Counted from the stretch's first letter, positions 13,627-22,492 are shown. The stretch is 38,638 nucleotides of DNA from Clostridia bacterium (GCA_017450465.1 JAFSUW010000008.1:1-38638), one strand, 5' to 3'. Notes: generated by a model from the letters alone, not told the origin. Numbers and translations: made by a program.

Positions 13627-14484
13627 TTGCAAAAAGATGAGTTTTATAAAATGCATCCTGTTGTAAATATTGCGTATTTTATAGTGGCAATTTTGCTTAC
13701 TATTTGTTTTTTGCATCCAGTGATTATTTTTATATCATTTGTTTTTGCTACTTTGTACTTAATGTATAACAAAGTAAATTTGCATATAGTATCATTTTTA
13801 ATAATGCTAATATGCGTTATACTTATAAACCCACTAGTTAATCACCAAGGTGTTACAACCTTATTTTACATGTTTTCGGGTAACCCGATAACATTAGAAT
13901 CAATTTTATATGGCGTTTTTGCTGGTTTTATGATTATTAGTGTTATTTTGTGGTTTAACTGTTATATGGTTATTGTCACTTCAGACAAATTTATTTATTT
14001 GTTTAGTAAAATTAGTAAGAAACTGTCTTTGATGTTTTCTATGATTTTACGATTTGTACCACTTTTAGTTGGTAGATTAAAGGAATGCTATAATTATCAA
14101 AAATTAGTGACAAAAAATAAGTTAAAAGTAGTAACCAATGCGTTTTATATGACGTCCTCTTGGGCACTTGAAAATGCTATTATCACTTCAAAGTCATTAA
14201 AAGCAAGAGGTTATGAATTAAAGCACAGAAGTAGTTTTAACATGTACAAATTTTCAACAAGAGATAAAGTTATGTTGTTAGTTATAATTTTACTTTTTTG
14301 TGTTTTGTGTTTCTTTTATGTGAATGAAATGCTTTATATAAGATATTTTCCATCGATAGTTATTAATACGCAAGTTATAGGAATTTTAGCAAGTGTTTTG
14401 TTATTTTCATTACCTTTTTTGGTTAATTTATATTATTTTTTGATGTATAAGTTTGGAGGAAACAAGTGGAGCAGTATAAGATAA
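13627..14484 (+). CDS. ecfT: ECF transporter transmembrane subunit EcfT
   Basis: The scaffold membrane subunit of an energy-coupling-factor importer; it couples the ATPases to a vitamin-specific S component. About 285 residues with hydrophobic segments near the N-terminus, in the middle and at the C-terminus. The long coupling-helix region holds the typical Ala-Arg-Gly motif, A193-R194-G195 (SKSLKARGYELK), which docks onto the ATPases. I choose TTG 13627 because GGAGTG (13615-13620) is well spaced for it; GTG 13618 would overlap its own ribosome site. It is the first gene after the cobalamin-type riboswitch, and its end overlaps the ATPase gene by 19 bases. Confidence 0.88.
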   Translation: MQKDEFYKMHPVVNIAYFIVAILLTICFLHPVIIFISFVFATLYLMYNKVNLHIVSFLIMLICVILINPLVNHQGVTTLFYMFSGNPITLESILYGVFAGFMIISVILWFNCYMVIVTSDKFIYLFSKISKKLSLMFSMILRFVPLLVGRLKECYNYQKLVTKNKLKVVTNAFYMTSSWALENAIITSKSLKARGYELKHRSSFNMYKFSTRDKVMLLVIILLFCVLCFFYVNEMLYIRYFPSIVINTQVIGILASVLLFSLPFLVNLYYFLMYKFGGNKWSSIR

Positions 14485-15959
14485 AAAAAATGAGTTTTAA
14501 GTATAATATGAATAACAAAGAAACCTTAAAAGATATTGATTTAACAGTAAATAAAGGTGATTTTGTAACTATATTTGGTAAATCTGGTTCTGGTAAATCA
14601 ACACTACTTAGTTTGTTAAAGCCGCAAATTGCACCTGTGGGTGTACTAAAAGGAGATATTTTATTTGAAGGCAAAAAGTTGGAGGATATTGATAAAAAGG
14701 ATTCTGTACTAAAAATTGGTTTTGTTTTTCAAGACCCAGAAGCACAATGTGTTACTGATAAAGTTTATCACGAACTTGCATTTGGCCTTGAAAGCTTGGG
14801 AGTTGATAGTAAAACTATAAAACTTCGTGTATCAGAAGTATCAGATTTTTTTCATATAGATGAGTTGTTTTACAAAGATATAAATAAAATTTCGGGTGGG
14901 CAAAAACAACTTATAAATCTTGCATCGATTATGGTTATGAAACCAGAAGTAATAATATTAGATGAACCAACAAGTCAGGTGTCGCCAATTATTGCACGTG
15001 AATTTTTAAATACACTTGGCATGATAAATCGCGAGTTTGGTACTACGATAATACTTAGTGAGCATCGCCTTTTTGATGTAATTAAGTTTTCCAATAAATT
15101 AGTTTTAATGGATGAAGGGCGTATAATTGAAAGTAGTGATGTAGATACAGTATGTAAAAAGCTTTATAAAACTGAATATTTTGAACTTTTGCCTGAGGTC
15201 GTAAAAATTAGTTTAACTGAGACGGAAGGTAAAATTGTTGCTCACGATATTGTTGAATGTAAAAATGTTATAAAGAAAAATAAAATCGTTGAGAAAAAGC
15301 AGATAAAAGATGAAGGGGATATAGTTAAGTTAAAAGATATTTGGTTTAAGTATAAAGATGTTGATGTCTTAAGAGATTTAACTATCGATATAAAGAAAAA
15401 TAGAATTACAAGTATAATTGGACAAAATGGTTCCGGCAAAAGTACGCTATTATTACTTATAAGTGATATAATAAAAAATTATAGAGGCAAAAAGAGTAAA
15501 GCATTTAACAAAGCACTTATGCTACCACAAAATGTAAAAACTTTATTTACCAAAGATACAGTAAAACTTGAATTTGATGGTGTGAGTGGCAAAGATGAAG
15601 TGATAAAATTATTTGAACTAGAAGATTTATTTGATAAACATCCATTTGATTTAAGCGGTGGCGAACAGCAAAAAGTTGCTATCGCAAAGTTACTATTAAA
15701 TAAACCAGATCTTTTATTACTTGATGAGCCAACCAAGGCAATGGATGCTATTTTTAAGAAAAAATTCGGTGATAAATTAAAAGACATAGCACAAAGTGGC
15801 GTAACAGTGGTTTTAGTTACGCATGATATAGATTTTGCAGCAAGTATTTCAGATTATATGGCACTTATGTTTAATGGTGAAATAATTACCAGTAACACAA
15901 CAGATGAATTCTTAAACGGCAATATGTTTTATAACACAATTAGAAATAGATTAATATAG
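14466..15959 (+). CDS. ECF transporter ATPase, fused EcfA-EcfA' (two ABC domains)
   Basis: A 497-residue energiser with both ECF ATPase halves on one chain. Half 1 has Walker A GKSGSGKST (38-46), Q-loop FVFQDPEAQCV, signature ISGGQKQ (142-148), ILDEPTSQ and switch LSEHRL. Half 2 has Walker A GQNGSGKST (319-327), signature LSGGEQQKVAIAK, LLLDEPTKAMD and VTHDID. GTG 14466 with GGAGG 6 bases upstream, overlapping ecfT, indicates translational coupling. The fused form beside a dedicated EcfT and S component suggests a group I (dedicated) system, here for corrinoids judging by the riboswitch. The sequence of half 2 is somewhat shortened before its signature. Confidence 0.9.
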   Translation: MEQYKIKKMSFKYNMNNKETLKDIDLTVNKGDFVTIFGKSGSGKSTLLSLLKPQIAPVGVLKGDILFEGKKLEDIDKKDSVLKIGFVFQDPEAQCVTDKVYHELAFGLESLGVDSKTIKLRVSEVSDFFHIDELFYKDINKISGGQKQLINLASIMVMKPEVIILDEPTSQVSPIIAREFLNTLGMINREFGTTIILSEHRLFDVIKFSNKLVLMDEGRIIESSDVDTVCKKLYKTEYFELLPEVVKISLTETEGKIVAHDIVECKNVIKKNKIVEKKQIKDEGDIVKLKDIWFKYKDVDVLRDLTIDIKKNRITSIIGQNGSGKSTLLLLISDIIKNYRGKKSKAFNKALMLPQNVKTLFTKDTVKLEFDGVSGKDEVIKLFELEDLFDKHPFDLSGGEQQKVAIAKLLLNKPDLLLLDEPTKAMDAIFKKKFGDKLKDIAQSGVTVVLVTHDIDFAASISDYMALMFNGEIITSNTTDEFLNGNMFYNTIRNRLI

Positions 15960-15973
15960 AAAGGATAGCCAAA

Positions 15974-16657
15974 ATGAGTTCCAAAAGTAAAATACTTTTT
16001 ACGTTAATATCGTTACTCACTATACTAATAGGTGTATTTGTATTTAAGGACCAACAATACTACCTTATTAGTAGTATACTTATAATATATACACTCATTA
16101 TGGTTATGAGTGGCTTTGAAAATAAGAAGAATACTACGTCAAAACTAGTTACAATATCGGTATTGATTGCACTTGCAGTTGCGGGTAGAATTGGTTTTTC
16201 ATTTTTGCCACAGTTTAAACCGGCGGCTGCAATTATAATAATTATTGCAGTATGTTTTGGGGCAGATATTGGTTTTATGAGTGGTGCGATGACGGGATTT
16301 ATTTCAAATTTTTTCTTTGGGCAAGGCCCATGGACGCCGTGGCAAATGTTTTCGCTTGCACTAATTGGTTTATTTGCTGGATTAATTTTTTATAATAAAG
16401 ATATGAAACATAGATTGTTATGGCTTTGCATATATGGTGCTATTTCCACAATTATTATATATGGTGGTATAATGAATCCAGTGTCGGTTATGATTGTGGA
16501 ACCGAGGCTTACCGTAGAAGCGGTAATGGCAAGTTATGCAGTTGGCATACATTTTGATATAATACATGCGATTGCAACAGTAGTTTTTTTAAGTGTTCTT
16601 GCAATCCCTATGATAAAACTAATTAATAGAGTAAAATTAAAGTATGATTTGCTATAG
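15974..16657 (+). CDS. ECF transporter substrate-binding S component, predicted for cobalamin
   Basis: 227 residues. Two N-terminal hydrophobic segments precede a six-helix S-component-like core (LVTISVLIALAVAGRIGFSF, PAAAIIIIIAVCFGADIGFMSGAMTGFISNFFFGQGPWTPWQMFSLALIGLFAGLIF and further). S components bind the vitamin in the membrane with high affinity and hand it over when docked on EcfT. The specificity is inferred only from the riboswitch and the transcobalamin-like neighbours. It may correspond to CbrT-type cobalamin S components, but I cannot verify that by alignment. Fourteen bases after the ATPase; GAAAGGAT ribosome site. The next gene follows at 14 bp. Confidence 0.82.
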   Translation: MSSKSKILFTLISLLTILIGVFVFKDQQYYLISSILIIYTLIMVMSGFENKKNTTSKLVTISVLIALAVAGRIGFSFLPQFKPAAAIIIIIAVCFGADIGFMSGAMTGFISNFFFGQGPWTPWQMFSLALIGLFAGLIFYNKDMKHRLLWLCIYGAISTIIIYGGIMNPVSVMIVEPRLTVEAVMASYAVGIHFDIIHAIATVVFLSVLAIPMIKLINRVKLKYDLL

Positions 16658-16671
16658 AAAGGAGTAAAAAG

Positions 16672-17595
16672 ATGAAAAGAACAGTTTCAATATTTATAGT
16701 TTTTATAATGCTTTTTAGCTTTTCTTTCGCAACCGTTACTGAAACAAGAAGTTATATATTAAAAACGGTTACAAACCCAAAAGTTTCATCAACAAGTGGT
16801 GAATGGGCAGTACTTGGCGTTACAAGATATGAAAAGAATAAAGATTTTGCAAATTCATATTACAAAAATTTGTGTAACACGTTAAAAGATAAAAAAGGAG
16901 TTTTAAGTGACACAAAATATACCGAGTATGCAAGAGTGGTAATTGCACTAAGTAGTATAGGGAAAAATCCTTATAATGTTAATGGTTATAATTTAATTGC
17001 AAAACTTTGTGATACTGATAAAGTAAAGAATCAAGGTATTAATGGTGCGATATTTGCATTGATTGCACTTGATACTAGAAACTATAAAGTAAATGAAAAT
17101 GTTAGAGAAGAATATATTAAATATATCTTAAATAAAGAAATTTCAGGTGGCGGTTTTTCTCTAACTGGTGAGAAGCCAGATATAGATGTTACGTCTATGG
17201 CAATTTGTGCATTATATAAATATCGAAGTGATGAGAAAGTAAATGCCGTAATACAAAGAGCGGTTAAGGTTTTGAAGTTAAGTAAAGCAACATACGTTGA
17301 AAGCATTGCTCAAGAAATAGTGGCGCTTTGCTCATTAAACGATGCAAATAATAAAGATTATATAAATACTTTAGTAACAAGTTTAAGTGCATATAAATTA
17401 AGTGATGGTTCTTATAAACATAGTATTAATGATGAAACGAGTAATTTGATGTCAACAGAACAAGTCTTATATGCATTAGTCGCTTATGATAGATTTACAA
17501 ATAATAAAAAATTTTTGTATGATATGACTGATGTGGAAATAGAATTAGATACGTTAAGGGTACTATTAAAATCGTTTTTACCAATTTTATATTAA
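16672..17595 (+). CDS. Secreted alpha/alpha-toroid protein, intrinsic-factor/transcobalamin alpha-domain-like
   Basis: 307 residues. Signal peptide is about 1-20 (IFIVFIMLFSFSFA). The mature part is a series of helical hairpins of the prenyltransferase/squalene-cyclase-like toroid type: SGEWAVLGVTRYEK, EYARVVIALSSIGKN, GAIFALIALDTRNY, and the diagnostic GGGFSLTGEKPDIDVTSMAICAL with D170-I-D-V-T. QEIVALCSLND and STEQVLYALVAYDRF follow. This is the fold of the N-terminal domain of animal cobalamin carriers. Those carriers pair it with a C-terminal DUF4430-type domain, and exactly that domain is encoded 11 bp downstream as a separate protein. Predicted to form half of an extracellular corrinoid-binding pair. 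No lipobox or wall anchor, so it is free or held by a partner. Confidence 0.8.
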   Translation: MKRTVSIFIVFIMLFSFSFATVTETRSYILKTVTNPKVSSTSGEWAVLGVTRYEKNKDFANSYYKNLCNTLKDKKGVLSDTKYTEYARVVIALSSIGKNPYNVNGYNLIAKLCDTDKVKNQGINGAIFALIALDTRNYKVNENVREEYIKYILNKEISGGGFSLTGEKPDIDVTSMAICALYKYRSDEKVNAVIQRAVKVLKLSKATYVESIAQEIVALCSLNDANNKDYINTLVTSLSAYKLSDGSYKHSINDETSNLMSTEQVLYALVAYDRFTNNKKFLYDMTDVEIELDTLRVLLKSFLPILY

Positions 17596-17606
17596 AGGAT
17601 GATTAG

Positions 17607-18074
17607 ATGAAAAAACTTTTATTTTGCTTTATATTGATATTCTTTATAATGGGCTGTAATGAAAAAGAACCTACTTTAACTTGTACGATATCGATTAATT
17701 GCAGCACTATTCTAGAAAATATTGATAATTTTAATAAAGATAAATTAGAAGTATTACCAAGTGACGGTGTTATTTATGAGGAGCAAGAAGTAAAGTTTTA
17801 CGAAGGAGAAAGTGTATTTGATGTATTAAAAAGAGAAACAAAAAATAATCAGATACATTTTGAATTTTCCGTTACACCGATATATAATTCTGTGTACATA
17901 GAAGGCATAAATAACATATATGAATTTGATTGTGGCGACCTTTCAGGTTGGATGTATAAAGTAAATGGTGTTGCACCAAATGTATCATGTTCTGAATATA
18001 AATTAAATGATAATGATACAGTAGAAGTACTTTATACATGTAACTTGGGGAAAGACATAGATATTAATTTTTAA
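17607..18074 (+). CDS. DUF4430 lipoprotein, transcobalamin beta-domain-like
   Basis: 155 residues. Lipoprotein signal with lipobox FIMG-C17, so the mature protein is membrane-tethered. The rest is one DUF4430 (transcobalamin C-terminal-like) domain: CTISINCSTILEN, FYEGESVFDVLKRETK, YIEGINNIYEFDCG, then SGWMYKVNGVAPNVSCSEY with S113-G-W-M-Y117 and the closing strand DTVEVLYTCNLGKD. In animal carriers this domain closes over one face of cobalamin. Downstream of the toroid gene in a riboswitch-controlled operon, it is probably the second half of a split corrinoid-binding protein that delivers to the ECF importer. Confident on family; ligand inferred. Confidence 0.88.
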   Translation: MKKLLFCFILIFFIMGCNEKEPTLTCTISINCSTILENIDNFNKDKLEVLPSDGVIYEEQEVKFYEGESVFDVLKRETKNNQIHFEFSVTPIYNSVYIEGINNIYEFDCGDLSGWMYKVNGVAPNVSCSEYKLNDNDTVEVLYTCNLGKDIDINF

Positions 18075-18089
18075 TAGGAGGCATAAAAA

Positions 18090-20939
18090 ATGAGGAACAA
18101 AATTGTAGCACTTTTTGTAGCAATCTTTTTACTATTTAGTACTGCTTCATTTGCAACTGATAGTGTAAATGTAACAGTCACGATAAAAGATTTGACTGAA
18201 ACTTTAGTTGATGAAGTAGAATTAAATGTGCAAAAAGAAGATTTAACAAAGTACGCAGGGGAAGGTTATGGTATAAACAATACCGAAACCGAAGATGGCA
18301 TAACAGCCCTTCATGCAGTAGTAGAGGCAATAAGATATTACTTAATCAATGAATGCGATGTGGAAGAACCAGATGATACGACTGTCGCAAGTATGATTAA
18401 TGTAAATAGTGGCTATATGTCAATGCTAATGGGAACAGAAGATTCGTATGCTGCAGACTATTCAAGTGGCGACTCATGGATGTATTTGTACAATGGTGAG
18501 ATGGCACAAAATGGTGTCGCTAGTCAGTTAATAGAAGATGGTGATGAACTAGAATTCTATTATAGTCATTGGGATATGTCAGATTTCGAGGATCCAGAAG
18601 ACCCAGAAGACCCAGAAGATCCAGAGGAACCAGAAGAAAGAAACTATGAGGCAGAATGGGGAAGTCGTCGTGGTGACGAAGATGGTATAACTCATACTAA
18701 AACACCAAGAACTATTGATGAAGCGGAAGAAGCATGGGTTACAAAAGTTACAAGTTCATGGGTTTATGCAGGACCAATTATTGCTGAAGGCAATATTTAT
18801 ACAGCAGCAGGAGATACATTATATAAAATAGATAAAGAAACTGGAGAAATTTTAAGCGAAGTAGATTTATCAAATTCAATAAATAGTATTGAATCTTTAA
18901 CATATGGCGATGGAAGAATTTTTGTTCCAGAAGCAAATGGTGTAGTTGAATGTTATGATGCTTTAAGTATGAAACTTTTATGGACAAGTGATAGTGCGTC
19001 CATTGGCACACAGTCTTTAGTTGCACCATTATATGAAGATGAAGTTTTGTATACTGCAACTTATGGTACAAATGGTGGAGCATTTTATGCTATTGATGTG
19101 AAAAATCCAGATGAATTTTTATGGGAATTTACAGATGGTAGCAATAATTTTTATTGGAGTTGCCCAGTAATTAGTGGTAATTATATATTGTTTGGTAGTG
19201 ATAACAACACAGTATATTCATTGAATAAAGCGACAGGTGAAGAAGTAGACAGTTTTGAAACAGATGGCAAAGTTCGTGCTGGTATTGTAAAGAGTGGAAA
19301 TTATTTATACTTTACAACACAAGCAGGAAGCATTTATAAAGTACAACTTAAATCAGATGGAACAATAAATGAAGATAGCGTAGTAAGTAATAAAATTTAT
19401 GAAGGTGCAACATCTAGTACAAGTACACCAGTTATATATGGTGGAAGAATTTATGTGGGTGCAACAGGTAGTGAGAAAGTAGTTAGTGTTATTGATGCAA
19501 GTACATTAGAAACCATATATACAGTGCCAATGAAAGCATATCCACAATGCTCAATATTACTTAGTGATGGATATGATGGCAAAGTATATATTTATTCAAC
19601 ATATAATGGAAAACCAGGCGGAATTAGTGTAATTGAAGATTTTGACGGAAACACTGAAGCCATAGTAAGTGATTTATATATACCAGAAGAAGAACAATGG
19701 TGTATATGTAGCGTAATAGCAGATAGTGAAGGCAATTTATATTATAAAAACGATTCGGGTAATTTATATAAAATTTCACCTAAAGAAGTAATAGAAGAAG
19801 TAAGTAAAGTAGTTACATTTAACGTAGAACCAGATGAATATGAAATAGTAGTTACAAGTAGTGATAATACTACTGTTGAGGCAAACGAAGATGGTACATT
19901 TACATTAAATAATGGAACATATAAATATTCTATAAGTAAAGATGGCTATAAAGATGAAAAAGGCACAATTTCAGTAGAAGATGATGAGCCATTAGCTATT
20001 GATGTAAAATTAACCAAAAAATCTACTGGTGGTTCAGGCTCATCAAGTTCGACTAAAACAGTAACATTTAAACTAGTAGGCGATAAAATACATAACAATA
20101 AAACTATTCATACATATACCAATACTAAAGGTGCACCAGTATGGGTAAAAAAGACAACTGTAGAATATAAAGATAATATGACTGCTATGATTTTATTACT
20201 TGAGATGGCTAAAAAATATGGCTTCGAAGTTGAAGCAGATGATGGATACGTTTCAGGTATTGGAATGAATAATGAGTTTATTTATGAGAAAGATAATGGA
20301 GCAAATAGCGGTTGGATGTATAGAGTAAACGATAAAATAGCAGAAGTTTCAGCAAGTGAATATAAACTAAAAAAAGATGATAGTGTAGTTTGGTATTATA
20401 CAGATGATTATGAAAAAGAAACAGAAAAAACATCAACTGGTAGTAGTAGCAGCACTAAAACTGATGATAAAAAAGAAGATGAACCTAAAAAAGTAGAATT
20501 ACCATTCGAGGCAGACGAATCGAAAGTAGTTATTGATATGGACAAAGATCATTGGAGTTATAATGCTATGGTTTATTGCGTGGCACGTGATTTAATACCA
20601 AATGATGTAAGTCATGATGAAAGAGTATTATTAAGCGATATACGTAAAATTCAAAAATTATTTGGTTTAGATATACCTGAAGAAAATTATAGCAAATTTG
20701 TAACTAGAGAAGAAATGATGTATGAATTATCAAAATGTATAAAATTTGATAAGAAAATAGAAGCAGAGAAATTTGTTGATGATGATTTAATCAATGACAA
20801 ATATAGAGAAGCAATATATGATTTAAGAGCTAGAGATATAGTAAAAGGTGTTGGAAATAATACATTGTTGCCTACCGAATATGCTAAATTTGCCGATTTT
20901 TCTGCACTATTAAAAGAAATGTTTGAATACTTAAAATAA
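18090..20939 (+). CDS. Surface protein: DUF4430, PQQ-type beta-propeller, DUF4430 and SLH-like domains
   Basis: 949 residues. Signal peptide 1-22. A first DUF4430 domain covers about 26-165 (GDSWMYLYNG, W130). A repetitive EDP linker (166-185) follows. A PQQ-like beta-propeller spans about 210-570, with blades such as NIYTAAGDTLYKIDKETGEIL, YILFGSDNNTVYSLNKATGEE and RIYVGATGSEKVVSVIDAST. A small PEGA-like beta domain (574-642) and a Ser/Gly linker come next, then a second DUF4430 domain (657-775, SGWMYRVND at 740-748). An SLH-like region (about 809-949, MDKDHWSYNAMVY and FVDDDLINDKYREAI) probably anchors it in the wall. Last gene of the corrinoid operon; AGGAGG ribosome site. Role inferred: outermost corrinoid collector. 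The propeller ligand is unknown. No terminator seen after it. Confidence 0.88.
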   Translation: MRNKIVALFVAIFLLFSTASFATDSVNVTVTIKDLTETLVDEVELNVQKEDLTKYAGEGYGINNTETEDGITALHAVVEAIRYYLINECDVEEPDDTTVASMINVNSGYMSMLMGTEDSYAADYSSGDSWMYLYNGEMAQNGVASQLIEDGDELEFYYSHWDMSDFEDPEDPEDPEDPEEPEERNYEAEWGSRRGDEDGITHTKTPRTIDEAEEAWVTKVTSSWVYAGPIIAEGNIYTAAGDTLYKIDKETGEILSEVDLSNSINSIESLTYGDGRIFVPEANGVVECYDALSMKLLWTSDSASIGTQSLVAPLYEDEVLYTATYGTNGGAFYAIDVKNPDEFLWEFTDGSNNFYWSCPVISGNYILFGSDNNTVYSLNKATGEEVDSFETDGKVRAGIVKSGNYLYFTTQAGSIYKVQLKSDGTINEDSVVSNKIYEGATSSTSTPVIYGGRIYVGATGSEKVVSVIDASTLETIYTVPMKAYPQCSILLSDGYDGKVYIYSTYNGKPGGISVIEDFDGNTEAIVSDLYIPEEEQWCICSVIADSEGNLYYKNDSGNLYKISPKEVIEEVSKVVTFNVEPDEYEIVVTSSDNTTVEANEDGTFTLNNGTYKYSISKDGYKDEKGTISVEDDEPLAIDVKLTKKSTGGSGSSSSTKTVTFKLVGDKIHNNKTIHTYTNTKGAPVWVKKTTVEYKDNMTAMILLLEMAKKYGFEVEADDGYVSGIGMNNEFIYEKDNGANSGWMYRVNDKIAEVSASEYKLKKDDSVVWYYTDDYEKETEKTSTGSSSSTKTDDKKEDEPKKVELPFEADESKVVIDMDKDHWSYNAMVYCVARDLIPNDVSHDERVLLSDIRKIQKLFGLDIPEENYSKFVTREEMMYELSKCIKFDKKIEAEKFVDDDLINDKYREAIYDLRARDIVKGVGNNTLLPTEYAKFADFSALLKEMFEYLK

Positions 20940-21038
20940 TTTTCAAAAAAGTGTTAATTAAATTATGACCTTTGACGATACAAGTAATTGGAAAGTAGTA
21001 TAATGCTATTACGGTTTCGTGCCGAGATGGAGGTTATG

Positions 21039-22091
21039 ATGAGCGAGAATATTAATACTAATGAAGAAATTAAAGCAGAATTTGTAACTAAATTTAATGA
21101 ATTCTGGAGTGCTGCAGATGAATTAAAAAGGAGCGATATTATAAATATCCTTGAAAATTATGATACAGATACTCAAGCAGAAATTTTTAGAAATAGTTTG
21201 AATGCTGATGTATCATATATGTCAAATGATTATTTAATAAGCACAATGCGTTTAGTTGCAGCATGTGGTAACAAGAAAAGTATCGTACTTGGCCACTTAA
21301 CATCAGGTAATAAAGAACTTGAAAAAATGAGTGATTCTTATTATGCAATACAACGTTTAACTAAAAAATATAATGAGATAGAAGAAAAAGAAGCTGTAAG
21401 TAAGGGCTTTGAAGAAAAATGCAAAGTTGCAGAAGATTTAGTTACTGTAAATGATGAAATTACAAAATACTTTAAGGCAAACAACATTACATTAACAGAT
21501 AGCGATACAACTTCTACAATGTATAAAAATGTTATGGCAATAAAAGCAAATTTAGAAGGCAAAAGAGAAGTGCTAGATTGGCAAAGAACAAGTTGCAATC
21601 AAACAAAGAGCAACAAAGCATTTTATAATACAGTAAAGAGTGCTAGAGATTTTAAAAGCTCATTATTTACTAATGTTGATGGTAAAATGGCTTTAGTAGC
21701 ATATAAAGGCAGAAAAGATACTGATAGAAAAGGCCTATTTGAAAGCAAAACAAAATATCAATCAAGAATGACAAGCACAATTAATAGCGTTTTTGCTGAT
21801 ATCGATACAGAATTAAATACAAGAAGAAAGAAAATTGATGCAATTTGTGGTTCTATTGAAACAAGAAAGAGCGACATTAAATTACTTGCTAATAATACTG
21901 ATGATTGTACATTACAAGATGTAGGAAAGCTTACTAAAAAGTATTTTGCTGATAGAGCAATTAATGAGGAATTACTTACAAGTTTCAAGACTCAAAAAAC
22001 AGCTATAAAGAAACAAATTGCAGCCATTGCACAAGAAGTTAATTTAAACTACATAGCTGCAATGAAAAATGAAATTGAATTAGTAAAATAA
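21039..22091 (+). CDS. Helical cytoplasmic protein of unknown function
   Basis: Not recognised; 350 residues, no signal peptide or membrane segment, largely predicted alpha-helical with coiled-coil-like stretches (RLTKKYNEIEEKEAVSKGFEEKCKVAEDL, ELNTRRKKIDAICGSIETRKSDIKLL). The middle is rich in Lys/Arg/Ser/Thr (RTSCNQTKSNKAFYNTVKSARDF, YKGRKDTDRKG). I choose ATG 21039 because GGAGG (21029-21033) stands 5 bases before it; the preceding ATG 21036 is too close. A perfect TATAAT lies at 20999-21004 without a good -35 at normal distance (TTGACG is 21 bp away). A strong terminator follows, so it is monocistronic. Composition is host-like. Confidence 0.75.
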   Translation: MSENINTNEEIKAEFVTKFNEFWSAADELKRSDIINILENYDTDTQAEIFRNSLNADVSYMSNDYLISTMRLVAACGNKKSIVLGHLTSGNKELEKMSDSYYAIQRLTKKYNEIEEKEAVSKGFEEKCKVAEDLVTVNDEITKYFKANNITLTDSDTTSTMYKNVMAIKANLEGKREVLDWQRTSCNQTKSNKAFYNTVKSARDFKSSLFTNVDGKMALVAYKGRKDTDRKGLFESKTKYQSRMTSTINSVFADIDTELNTRRKKIDAICGSIETRKSDIKLLANNTDDCTLQDVGKLTKKYFADRAINEELLTSFKTQKTAIKKQIAAIAQEVNLNYIAAMKNEIELVK

Positions 22092-22095
22092 TAAA

Positions 22096-22134
22096 ACCCC
22101 CTGGTAAATAAATTCACCAGGGGGGTATTTTTTT
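22096..22134 (+). terminator. Intrinsic terminator
   Basis: ACCCCCTGGT (22096-22105) pairs with ACCAGGGGGG (22116-22125), followed by TATTTTTTTC. Confidence 0.92.
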
Positions 22135-22196
22135 CTTTAAAAAATTTTTATAGCTTTTTAAAAAAATTATGATATAATACATTTGGGGGTGATAAT

Positions 22197-22442
22197 ATGA
22201 CTTTAGAAAGTATATTAGTCGCATTAATTATTGGTGCTATCGCAGGATGGCTCGCAGGAATTATTATGAAATCATCAGGTGGATTAATAAGAGATATAGT
22301 TTTAGGTATTGTCGGAGGATTTGTAGGTAATGCTATATTTGGATTCCTAGGCATAACATTTGCAGGAATTATAGGTGAAATAGTTATAGCAATGGTTGGT
22401 GCTTGCGTACTTATTTTCTTAGCAAGATTAATTTTAAAATAG
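22197..22442 (+). CDS. GlsB/YeaQ/YmgE family small membrane protein
   Basis: 81 residues with three hydrophobic, glycine-rich segments: ILVALIIGAIAGWLAGIIM, DIVLGIVGGFVGNAIFGFLG and IIGEIVIAMVGACVLIFLARLIL. The GAIAGWLAG and GGLIRDIVLGIVGGFVG motifs are characteristic of the transglycosylase-associated/GlsB family. These are stress-linked inner-membrane proteins of unclear function; no enzymatic site is visible. ATG 22197 follows GGGGGTGA, and a TATAAT at 22173-22178 gives a short leader. A terminator follows, so it is its own unit. Confidence 0.88.
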   Translation: MTLESILVALIIGAIAGWLAGIIMKSSGGLIRDIVLGIVGGFVGNAIFGFLGITFAGIIGEIVIAMVGACVLIFLARLILK

Positions 22443-22449
22443 TTACATA

Positions 22450-22492
22450 AAAAAATAAACCAATGAGTAAACCTCGCTGGTTTATTTTTTTA
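22450..22492 (+). terminator. Intrinsic terminator
   Basis: AAAAAATAAACCA (22450-22462) pairs with TGGTTTATTTTTT (22478-22490). Symmetrical, so it can work on both strands. Confidence 0.85.
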
